Below are positions 36,829 through 49,976 of a DNA stretch of 64,000 bases, piece after piece. A model generated the notes under the pieces. That model made no database searches, was not told the origin of the DNA, and was given only the letters and a program-made list of their open reading frames with translations. The position numbers were made by a program, and so were the translations under genes. Source of the stretch: Utricularia gibba (taxonomy: Eukaryota > Streptophyta > Magnoliopsida > Lamiales > Lentibulariaceae). Numbering within the stretch: the first letter of the stretch is position 1; each line of letters opens with the position of its first letter. The stretch lies in NCBI GenBank assembly GCA_002189035.1, contig NEEC01000002.1, positions 2,108,001 through 2,172,000 on the forward strand, written 5' to 3'.

Positions 36829-36917
36829 AGCCCAAGTTAATGAATCCCAACGCGTCCGATCGCTGCAACAGAAATTAGGTACGTAACATTAGTGGGAGTG
36901 AGGAGGAGCTCAGCGCA

Positions 36918-36955
36918 GGGGGTTGAAGACGCAGGAGGGAGGGGGGCGGGGGCGG
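36918..36955 (+). other. G-rich block, possible G-quadruplex
   Basis: Runs of 5, 3, 6 and 5 G lie within 35 bases, about 135-170 bases upstream of the BDG start codon. The first loop is long, so quadruplex formation is possible but not certain. Confidence 0.5.
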
Positions 36956-38237
36956 AAGACCCATTTCGATTTTATTTACTATTTACGAAAAAATTAAAAA
37001 AAAGGTATATATTCCAAGTACATGAATTGAATGCCACATTGAAATGAGTCTGTCGGAGACCGCGCAAAATTTAAAGAAAATCAAAGGCGGAAGGTTGTTG
37101 GTTGTTGGACTTCAACTCCCGCAAAAAACTGAGAAAAAGATAACTTGTGGGTAGAAAATGTATTTATTTCAACTTCGTTTTTATATTTTTCCGTTATTGC
37201 ATTTCTAACCCTAATTTAATGACATACTACTTTTTATCCCTCACATTCTAAAGTAAGTATTATAAAAGTAGACACCCTATACTGTGTGAAAAAAGTGACC
37301 GCCGCATGTCTAAAAAATTAATCGTAACGTGTGAGAAATAAAACGAGGATAATGAAAATGATTATTTTTATTACAACAAATTTCTAAATCATTCCAATTT
37401 CATGTCACCTGAAAAAGAAAAAGAATATCTAAATAACCAACTGTTACATTCTACAATGGCAACTAGTTTAATAGCAACATAAGTATTTTTTATATTAAAT
37501 ATTAGTTAATAAATGATTATTTATCATATATTTAAAAATAAAAAAAATAAATATTATATTCTACTATTGTGAAATTAATAAAAATCATAAAATAGATGAG
37601 GTTGTGTTTTTTAGTATAAATGAGATGTTGAATAATAAATTTATTTGGATATAATCTATGATGAAATATATTATTATTTACCTAAAATATGATTAATTTG
37701 TAATATGTAATATAAAATAATATTTCATATTCTATCAAACAAGCTGCAGTCAATAGCCGTATTTCGATAATAATTATTAAGTAAATTAAATAATAGGGTA
37801 AATGGATATTATATATTTTAAAAGTAAAAACTATTTTCAATAATAAACCACAGCTTATTTATGATTTTAAATATAAATTTCTATTTCTATTTTTTGAGAA
37901 TTAGAATAAATTATCATATAAAAAATTATTGAAAATAAGAAATGGAATTGTGCACGATATAGTGTAATATGTGACTTAACGGATAGAGTTTAATTTTTAC
38001 ATGCCATAAAAAATTGTTTAATTTATTTTGAAAAAAAAAAGAAATTGCCAGCCAATCTGATGAATTTTATTCCAGAAAAAAAACTGCTGGCCAGAATCTG
38101 ATGTTGACATTTGAAGATACTGGCCAGAATTTGGCCAAATGTTTGTTTTGGGACAACAGATTCTTTTTTTTTTCATTGTTTTAAAAAATATAATATGCTA
38201 TAATTTAGGGAAAAAAAACTACTAATTTTGACACTAC

Positions 38238-38408
38238 TGCATTCCCATTACTCCTGCTCATACTGATGGGCGACTTGTTTCCACCAAATGTATTTGAAAC
38301 AGGTTTAGGGTTTAAGCTTTAGGATTTATTACATTTCCATTAATGTTCTTGCTTCCTGTGATGAGTGACTTTTTCCCCCAAATTTAAACTCTAAACCTGT
38401 TTCAAATG
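38238..38408. repeat. Direct plus inverted repeat pair
   Basis: The segment 38240-38290 recurs in diverged form at 38331-38382. In addition 38292-38315 is an inverted copy of 38384-38407, with 23 of 24 bases matching (ATTTGAAACAGGTTTAG core). Confidence 0.75.
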
Positions 38409-38420
38409 AAAAAAGAAAAA

Positions 38421-38593
38421 TAGTATATTTGATAGGTAGGATAAAATATAATTAAGATAATTTATATCATGAATATGAGATAAAATAATAAAAGATAAGT
38501 GATTGGTATAAAATTATAATATCATATATACTTTTTATATATATATATCCAATTTTATTCATGATACAATTTATCAATGTACCAAACACATTC
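38421..38593. mobile_element. Palindromic MITE-like element
   Basis: The arm GATAATTTATATCATGAAT (from 38456) pairs with its diverged reverse complement around 38549-38575. The ends resemble GTATATTTGATA and, reversed, GTGTTTGGTA, like the ends of the 19190-19411 element. It is non-coding and AT-rich. No clear target-site duplication is visible. Confidence 0.45.
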
Positions 38594-38840
38594 TAAACCT
38601 AAAATATCGAGAATCATATAGAAAAATAATCATTGTCATATTCTATATAACTAAAAAAAAAAACATGTAGGGTGACTATTTTTTTCGCACAATATATGCT
38701 ACATGATCAAAATTCTATTTCGTCTGAAACAATGAGGAAATTCGAGGGTAAAAATTAAGACATCTGCAGTAAGAAAGAATTGGGAAGAGTTAACTAGGAG
38801 GAAGGGCCAATGCCCCATTCTGGTCCTCCGGTGCCACGTG

Positions 38841-38856
38841 CCCCCCCCCCCCCCCC
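38841..38856 (+). repeat. Poly-C run (16)
   Basis: Sixteen uninterrupted C, directly preceded by CACGTG. Confidence 0.95.
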
Positions 38857-39629
38857 AAACCCTCCAATTAATATGGCGATCGGGCCCGCTACTATGCGTT
38901 TTTTGCATATCCGCCCCACCACATGGGTGAAAACACACAAAAATATTATTTATATGCACTGTCATTTCATATTGCTTTTCATATTAGGGATTGATTTGTG
39001 GGATGAGATACAAGTAAGGGAATTTGTGGATGGTAAGAATGTACAGTAATCTGAATTTAGAAACAAACTTTTTCATTTTTTGAAGTGATTCATGTTGTTG
39101 GAAAAAGTGATTGATTGCCTGAAAAAAAATGCAGCAGGTAAAAGAATGGAATTTATACGTTTATAAAAAAAGTGACAAGTGTGGTGCTGAATCTCAACCC
39201 GCTACTTGAAACAGCAGTCGTGCTTTCACCTTCAGCTGATAAAAAATGCAAAACAGGGGAATAAATTCGTGATCAAATTTCAGAAGACGTGTTGGAGACT
39301 GGAGACACATGGCTGGTTGTTATCTATTTTATTTTTTTTTTCCAAAAAATATTGGATATATACTAAAAAATGATGCTAATGGTTGGAATTGAAGATCCGG
39401 CTTGAAACCAGTAGTGGGAAGTTGGGAATACTCCATTTGTCCTTTTGCCTGACAAGAGTTACTGTACTGAATGCCGAGTAGTTTTATTCTGCAAAGGCCA
39501 ACTGGTGCTTGTGTCGGGTCATGTGCCTGGTGCGTTGAAACATGGAGCTGAAAAAAGTTGGTTTCTTTTCACCTTGTTGCTGACTAACGTTTCATGAATA
39601 GTGCTTGCCAGTTTGAGGTGTTTATTGCC

Positions 39630-40645
39630 TGAGGCATCCTGTTTTCATTGTGTGACCGAAGGCCCTACGGTACAAGTCGGTGATGGAACTGCTGGAGAAT
39701 CCATCTTCGGCATTAAATTTGAGGATGAAAACTTTAGTTGAAATGTGAATGGAAGGGCATGTTGTCCCCAATACCAATTGTTCCCAGAGGCCTTGCTTGG
39801 TGGATCGGAGCTGTGGAGTCGGAAAAAGGGAACTGGAAAGGATTACTTCCGTGCTGAAAATAAACTGGATGATCAGATCACATGCCCTTTCTTTTCTTCA
39901 TTAAGTTACTGTCTCGAGTTACCATGCCCTGTCTGCAGAAAGGAAGGGAGTGATGAGGGTAGTCATGATTTTATCTCTGAAGACTTATAGCTGCTCGCAG
40001 AGAAGAGTGCATATGGGAAATTGTCTTTTCTTCCGTGTAATGTGATCCTGCAACGGTATCTCTGCCAAGTTCCTTCTTCAGGCCTGCAAGTTAAAAATTG
40101 GGAGGCATGATAAGGTGGCTATGCTGTTTGAGATGGTGAAAACAATGCTCTGAGGGGTTATATCGACAGGGCCAGGTTGGTATTACTTTGTCCCTACTTT
40201 TCTCGAGTTTTGACATGAAAAGAGCCTCTAGAGTATAGACTGTGCCTATTTGTCATCTCTCTCCCTACTTCAGACCCTGCGTTTTCCATGGTTTGTATGT
40301 AATCAGGCATACATGGAGAGTTCAAGAAGGCATTGGTGTTTCGAGCATAAGAAGCCACTTTATGTTGCAGCGACAATGCACCTTTTTACCTAGAAGCAGT
40401 CTTGTGTTTACCAGATGAAGTAAGGATGTCCATGAAAAAAAGACTACTGTAAGCTACACGCAGAACAAACTGGAATAAGGGAAGCAAATCTCCGAGGCCG
40501 TCCTCTGCATCCTGTCTTAAACAGGCCCTTCAAATTAGTGAAAAGTAACCGACCCTTCTGACTTTAACCTGATCCTTTGCTTCCCTGTTTCTGCAGGCAC
40601 TACTAGGAAGAAGGATCTGGCTGCTGCAAAGAAAATGGTCACTCC
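39630..40645 (+). pseudogene. Decayed cyclophilin-40 (SQUINT-type) copy, introns retained
   Basis: Pieces of a cyclophilin-40 gene appear in the right order and strand. At 39644-39740 a frame reads FHCVTEG...VQVGDGTAGESIFG and IKFEDENF, matching the PPIase core. At 39752-39787 there are relics of KGML and PNTNCSQ (family GPNTNGSQ). At 39937-39990 CRKEGSDEG..DF..ED..Y matches the end of the PPIase domain and linker. At 40085-40165 ACKLKIG... and LYRQGQ match the TPR region. At 40520-40550 CLKQALQ, and at 40600-40640 RKKDLAAAKKM, match the C-terminal part. Acceptor-like TTCTTCAG and TTTCTGCAG precede two pieces, so this is a decayed genomic copy, not a processed one. Frames are broken by stops and deletions. 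An N-terminal part was not found. CYP40 itself is an Hsp90 cochaperone that supports AGO1 and phase change. Confidence 0.7.
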
Positions 40646-41617
40646 TTCAAATATGACTCCTATATTCTGTTCTGATTGCTCTCCTCATCAGATTGCGGAT
40701 CAACATGACCACATTCTCCAAGATGGAACTTCGAACCATAGCACTAAGAGTCGAGTGAGATCCTTCTCCTCGACATTTTGCATTCTTGTTCAGTTCCCCA
40801 ACCGTACTCATTTGCTCCCTGTGGTGATTCAGATCAAATGGTCGGTCCCCCTTTTCGCTATACCGCAACAGCGTTTCTTTTGATGCTGCTGGCATATGCA
40901 GCCGCTGTAGGTCCCCATAGCTTTGATTCCCATAGTTGGCATCTATCTAAATTTCCCTTTTTGCAGACACTGATCTTCATTAGTTGCATTCTTTCAAGAT
41001 TCTAGAGATGAAGCTGAGGCTTTTTGTATCAGCATGCCCAACATTCTGCAGCCAGTTTACTGAAACAAACACGTTCTTAATGTAGTTGACAATTGGGACA
41101 TGGTGTTTTCCAGTGGGATGCATAATTTTCTTACAATGATGGGGCCATCATGCCTTTCATAAAAGTTTGTGCACTAGAAAGGTGAGCTTCTCGATCAATC
41201 GATTTTTGCAATGTTTATGGCCCTAAAACGAGTTGCAAATCATCGACAGAGGAGGTAATGATTCGTCACTGTTTCAGCTGGAAAGAACCAGTAGCCATGA
41301 AGATTGAAAAATACATACTGAAACGAAACCATCACTGGGATGGAAGTAGACTTCAAGTTACACCAAGGAGATAGATTCTGAACATTTGATCAGTGGAAGA
41401 ATCCTTACAACCCAAACTAAGCTGAGACTGGATCACAGGATGAACGGATTTCGATGACAACCGATCATCTTTCGGTTACCAAAGCCTAATGAAGATTGCA
41501 GCTAGAGGGCACCATCTAGAAACACAGAATCCAGGGTCAGCATGGGAACTCAGTTGATGAAGGTAACCAGAGCACAGAATTCAGACTCAGTGGTTGTTGG
41601 AACGATCTTCTGAGGAG
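40646..41617. other. Intergenic, right flank of the relic
   Basis: Moderate GC content and no recognisable family. It may hold more decayed 3' sequence of the cyclophilin-40 copy and the 3' untranslated region of the COR27-like gene. No gene is called. Confidence 0.4.
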
Positions 41618-42904
41618 TTATTTTTTTAATCTTTTCTTGTAGGACTTAGTGTTTGAGTTCTTTCCATTCACTTCATCCACGAAATTCTGCCCTGACCCCT
41701 CTGCAGAATTTTGCAAATAAGAAAAAAAACAAAGATGCATCTTTTAGAACAGGGTATTCCAATATGGATCAATCAATAACAACAACAATAATACCTCCAT
41801 CTGCCTAGCACAGTTAGAGAGAGATTAGAATGTGAAAAGCGCCAGGGGATAATAAATGAATGATCAATGCACGAGCAAGAATAAGAATTTTAGTTGACAA
41901 TGGTGGAGGCACTTTCCCTACTTTTTGAATGGAATGAAAGCATATCTTCATAAAGAAAATGAAAACAATTGAACCATGAACTTATATCCTACACCACTAT
42001 TTGAGTATATAAAACACTTTCCTATTTTTTTATCTGAAAGGAAGCAATACCCGAAAAATACGAAAACAAGTATGTATCTTCCCTGCATTAGTTAGCCTCA
42101 ACCAATAAAATATGCCATAGGTACGCTTCTAATTGAACAAAGTACCGTTGCCAAGACCATTTGCGTAGTACCGATCTGAGCTTCCCACCAAGCCTTTACG
42201 CTGCTAAGACGCCAGTAAATTGTTAAAAAGAGAGGATCCAAAACGAAGCTGATAGATGTTCAAAGGAAGAAAAGACAGGCTGAAAAGAGCAATCCACAAC
42301 CTGTTCCATAGCATTGTGAAAATTACTCCTCTGCCCATAGGAGCCCATTGACTTGTGCAGCTGTTTAACAAATGAAACCTCCAAGCTTTCTAGATACATG
42401 CTATGCTTCTCATCTGTCCAAGCTGGGCCGTCATCCTAGAAATATAAGAAAGCTTTAAACTTACACTGAATAAAAAGCTATCATTTGAAAGGCCGTACTC
42501 TGGTTCAACAGACATAAGCTCCCCACCTTATCCACTCACTAAAGTCACATACAAAACTAGATCTATGCAAAAACACTGAGCAATCACGATTACTACTTCT
42601 CAGAAGTTCGAGGAAATCACAAACTGGGAACCAAAAACATGAAAACAACCTCCCAGGATACAAGATCTCTTCCACCAGAAAAAATTACAGTTAGGATCAC
42701 AAACAGCACATAGCAACAGAATTCACGAGATCCGCTTAGGAAATCCGCAGCATAAAAGAGACGTACATTCGCAGAACGGTGATAAAAATCTTCCCAGTTC
42801 TGAACAGTTAAACTCGACGCCTCCGAGCTCGACCTATCCCACCTGCCGCCGCAATCAACCTCCTTCGAAAGCGGCAGCTTCCCCTTCCTGAAATCACGTT
42901 CCAT
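41618..42904 (-). CDS. COR27/COR28-like cold- and light-regulated protein
   Basis: Four exons, read leftwards: 42904-42767, 42435-42301, 42200-42146 and 41700-41618, giving 136 residues. COR27 and COR28 in Arabidopsis are small nuclear night proteins, induced by cold and blue light, that tune the clock, freezing tolerance and photomorphogenesis and interact with COP1. The family core is plain in exon 2: WTDEKHSMYLESLEVSFVKQL. The C-terminal QNFVDEV in exon 4 is also a family mark. It is shorter than Arabidopsis COR27 and lacks part of the middle. Exons 1 and 2 are firm; the exon 3 donor and exon 4 are my inference, because exon 3 alone could end at a stop at 42129-42131. A G-box lies upstream. 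Confidence 0.65.
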
Positions 42905-43460
42905 GAATCGAAAGCGCTGGTTCGTGAATCGGAACCTTTGAGCTCCCAGAAAAAGGTCGTACAGAAAAGCGCAAGAAAAGTGTTGTGGTGGTGAGAAAAA
43001 GGCGAAAGTGCAGGTGAAGGCTCCATCCACAAGGCGACGCTTTTACACGTGTCGCTGGTATTGCGTAGGTACCACGTCAGATTGGGCTTTCGATCCTTGG
43101 GCTCTCCTTAGCCAGACGTCTAGATGAGCGAGTGGCATTCACTCTCTGTGCTCCGCGAGTGGGGCGAAACGACAGCTGGAATATTAAATTAATGAAATGC
43201 AAGGCCCATTGTTTCTGACCCAAAAGCTCCGCCGGAGATCACTGTAGCTTCGCCGGGGCTCATGCCGCCGGTGAAAGTTCCTGACTGCCCATCGGTGGTG
43301 TTCAAATAGAGCAAGTCTTAAAAGAGAGAGTCGATACAAGAGCCACAAGAACAGAGTGGAAACAGGTTTCGAGAGTCTAATGAATGCACGATACATGCGT
43401 CGGAAACAGAAATACTTTAGGACAGGATACCATTGGAGCTGAGGGAGGTACTGGGGGGGT
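42905..43460. other. COR27-like promoter and PABP 3' region
   Basis: Both neighbours are on the minus strand. The right part is PABP 3' untranslated sequence and the left part is the COR27-like promoter with the G-box. No other gene is seen. Confidence 0.5.
43046..43051. promoter_or_regulatory. G-box (CACGTG) upstream of the COR27-like gene
   Basis: ACACGTGTC lies about 142 bases before the COR27-like ATG, with a related CACGTC at 43073-43078. G-boxes bind HY5, PIF or ABA-related bZIP factors, which would fit light and cold control. Binding is inferred, not shown. Confidence 0.5.
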
Positions 43461-46931
<3,471 letters not shown>

Positions 46932-48093
46932 ATGCAATCTTTGATTTCTCCGGTTGCCCGCACCACTGCCGCATTATCGTGTCCGCCCTGCGTGGCGGCT
47001 GCGGTGTCCCAATCTTCTCCGCCTAGCCTTCAAGCCTGTCCGTTTCTCCGTTGGGAGATTACTCGAGACCCCCATTCCTCTCTATCTTCGTTTAAATTGC
47101 TCAAGAATTGCGTTATTCTCAGCAATCGCAGCAGAAAAGCCGTAGCGTCTGCTCCTGCAGCCTCTACTAAGATTCTGCCGGTGATGAATCTGAGAAGGAG
47201 AAATTCGCTCAGGTACGCCTTGAAGTCTGCACATTTCCTAATTTCGATCGTTTCTACATCTCGTGGAATTCTAGTGCGAATCCTAAATATGCCGCAATTT
47301 GTTGATTTTGTTGTTTCGGCATTCGTTCTTCGCCATCTGGAGATTTGTTTGTGAACTTCTCGCAGGTTTCCAAGAGATTGCAGACTCTATCAAGGCGTTT
47401 CAAGCGATTAGGAAGCTTTGGTTTCTGGGGGCAGTTAGTGTGCACGATTTCTGCTGCCATAATTCTTTCTTTTTCCACTCTCGTCGGTGGTCAGAGTACA
47501 GCAATAGCTACCTTCTACGCCACTGCTGCCGGCATTGCAGCCGCCTTCGTTTCAGTTTTCTGCTCATTCGGCTATGTTCGGCTATCTGATAAACTTGGGA
47601 AGGCGGCGAGTGACCCTTCCAAGGTAAAAACTGCACCCTTCTGCAACTCTCATTGGGTGGTCGGTTAAAAGTTTGCTCATGGATGCAGACACCTCTTCGT
47701 TCTGATGTCATAACAAGCATCAAGAACGGTATCATTGTCAATGTCTTGGGGCTGGGGGCTTCTGTGATTGGTATGCAGGCAACAGTGGGTGCGTTGGTGG
47801 GGAAAGCGCTCACAACTTCAACAAATCCCTTCCAGGGAGTTGCACCTGGGGCCAGCACTGTCCTCGCACTCGATGTCTTCCTGGTCCAGGTATTCACCAC
47901 TTTGGAAGCTTTTAGGATTTCAAGAAGCTACATAAGAATCAAATACCCAGCTTCCTCTCATGTGTTTTTTTTTGTGTTTCCTCAGGCATCTGCAAACGCA
48001 ATACTCTCTCATTTTCTGGGAATATCTTGCAACCTGGAACTGCTGCGCTCCGTTACAATGCCGGAGAGCATCCCTGCTCTGAAGATGGCCTGA
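46932..48093 (+). CDS. TIC21: TIC21/PIC1 chloroplast inner-envelope protein, one frame break
   Basis: Exons 46932-47212, 47366-47623, 47689-47889 and 47986-48093. TIC21 (also CIA5, PIC1) is a four-helix inner-envelope protein linked to protein import and iron transport. Exons 2-4 are clear: RFKRLGSFGFWGQLVCT, ATFYATAAGIAAAFVSVFCSFGY, IGMQATVG, LALDVFLVQASANAILSHFLG, ELLRSVTMP. Exon 1 encodes a Ser/Ala-rich transit peptide. Its 3' end in the family frame reads DSAGDESEKEKFAQ up to the donor at 47213, but the ATG frame differs; one extra G next to 47171 joins them (STKDSAG) and gives 282 residues, against 296 in Arabidopsis. A donor at 47181 would avoid the break but drop this conserved acidic piece. 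Confidence 0.92.
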
Positions 48094-48536
48094 GCAACAT
48101 ACCGTAAACTTTGAGGCGGTTTGAGCATGAAATCGTAGGCAACATTCTTTTCTGAAATTTTGCATGGAACCTTTGTGAGATTCCGAACATATCCTGGCAT
48201 CAATTTCTCACAATGGAACCAGCACAAAACTCAAATGCTGACAAGATTCAGAAGCTAACTGCAAGGAGATTAAAGTTGCAGCAAACGGTCTTCATACCAA
48301 AAACTAATATTCACTTTTACAATGAAATAAATCACCAACATTCCAAGTTCATATCGTTGAGGTAAGTACTGAAAATCCTCTTCCGGTCAAGGTTATGAGC
48401 TGAACCAAGTGCCTGCATGCAGTTGAGGTGTAATAAACACAAACTCTTTGGTAAGATGCAGCAAGGGATACTCTGCTGAACTTACCAGGAGCCATATGGA
48501 TTGTGGGCACACGTGTAGGTGGTGGTTAGAGCAAAT
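48094..48536. other. Convergent 3' intergenic stretch
   Basis: The 3' regions of TIC21 and the reticulon gene. Nothing else is seen. Confidence 0.5.
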
Positions 48537-49646
48537 CTAATTGATCTTTTTCTCCTTGTTTAAAGGCAGGGGAAGCTTCCGGGCCATGCGATATGCTGCC
48601 ATTAGCTTGCCATCGATTGGATTTTGGTACTTCTCATACAGCACTGGCAGTGAAAAACTTAGCAAAACACCTGCCACAAGAATAAGGTAATCACAACATT
48701 TTTCAGAACAAGAGATGTGAACATAATGTTTAAGAGAATTCAGACTTACAAATGTAGGAAAGTGAAAGAAAGCTGAAGAAACTTCCCAAGTAGGAGATAA
48801 GCCACAAGCAGATAGCAACCTAACAAGGGGAAAAAATTCGTGAGAAATTGCAAGCATCTACCCTAAATCAGAAATCTGCATGCAACACTGCAGATGTCAA
48901 TGGCTCCATGCTACCTCAAGAATCAGTCAAAACGACCAAGGTTCAAATTAAAAGGTATCAAAACCCGGAGAAGAGAATGTACCTGGCCAAAAAGCTTCAA
49001 GTTTCCACAAATAGCAATGTCATGAGCAACTGATAGTGTCATGTTTATCCATACGCGCACTTCATCAGCAGCCCTCATAACAGTTTCTTCTGGGATTTCG
49101 AGACTTGGGATAGGCGGCTGAGGCCTGAGCGTCAAGGAAAGAATCCAATCAATACAACTTCAAGATACACGTTTTAAAATTACAGAAATGATACTCCAAC
49201 TTTAACGCCACTGCAAACGATGACCACCAAGACATTGACAGATAGAGTACGGAACAAAAGCAAATGATCCTACGCAATATGCGAGCGTCTAAGAAGGTAC
49301 CTATTTAGAAGTGCCGCAGATTTGGCCCAGAAAAACAGGATTATCACCAGCAGCAACAGCACGTTGGACACGAATGACAGCCAACTGTATCCAGCAAATT
49401 CGAATAGGAACCAAAATCCCGTGGAACACACCAGAAACGGAACACTACGCCTCCAGTTTTTCCACAGCAGCAAATCTGCAACTGCAGCAGAAACAGGAAA
49501 ATTTAAAACTATCGCACAACATTTCAAGCATTTAAAACACGCATTTGTTTGCATGTGCAATCGAGATCTGTATCCTAAACGGAAACACGGTCACCTGCAC
49601 CGCCGCCGAGAGCCTTACGTACAGAGAAGCGCCTAGAATCATCCAT
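48537..49646 (-). CDS. RTNLB: Reticulon-like protein B
   Basis: Five exons, read leftwards: 49646-49595, 49475-49301, 49124-48983, 48819-48750 and 48670-48537, giving 190 residues. Reticulons shape ER tubules by hairpin insertion. The reticulon homology domain opens with [27 protein letters not shown], followed by the second hydrophobic hairpin and the C-terminal [12 protein letters not shown] region. The conserved linker ([20 protein letters not shown]) is intact. The N-terminus before the domain is only about 18 residues, so this is a small plant RTNLB without a long head domain. No frame break. ATG at 49644-49646. Confidence 0.93.
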
Positions 49647-49976
49647 GGCGATTAGGTTCTTCAGGAATCGAAATCAAGCTCGGTGAAAGCGCCGGACAAC
49701 TGAAACGATGGGGTTTGTGAGAATTTAAGAGGACTCTCAACAAATTCAAATCACTGAATAATAACGAGGACGTTTTTCCTTCTTCCTTCTCGTTGTACGT
49801 TTCAATCGAACACTTTATTAGGGTTGGCGGTTCCCCGGTTGGTCCACGTGTCATGTTTCAAAGGAAAAAATTGCTTGTTTTTTTTTTTTGGGTTGCGAAA
49901 TTCAAGATAAACTTTCTTTTCAATTTCAATCCAATCTGTGATTCATCTCGTAGGGCACGAGGAATCTCTCCGGGCG
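49647..49976. other. 330-base divergent promoter, RTNLB / PEX13
   Basis: Very short space between two start codons on opposite strands. It contains a G-box and an AGGGTT motif near 49820. It must hold both leaders and a shared promoter. Confidence 0.55.
49845..49850. promoter_or_regulatory. G-box (CACGTG) between RTNLB and PEX13
   Basis: GGTCCACGTGTCATG lies in the 330-base divergent promoter region, roughly midway between the two start codons. Confidence 0.4.

Larger units (their letters stand above)
36784..39629. other. 2.8 kb AT-rich intergenic region with small repeats
   Basis: Next to the BDG promoter is a G-rich block (36918-36955). The remainder is AT-rich, with a duplicated/inverted segment (38238-38408), a palindromic MITE-like element (38421-38593) and a 16-C run (38841-38856). 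I see no gene before the cyclophilin relic. Confidence 0.5.

Noticed and set aside
42129-42200. Ending the COR27-like gene at the stop in exon 3
   Set aside because: A donor at 42145 joins in phase to an exon encoding QNFVDEV, a COR27 family mark, so the longer model is preferred. The short form stays possible.
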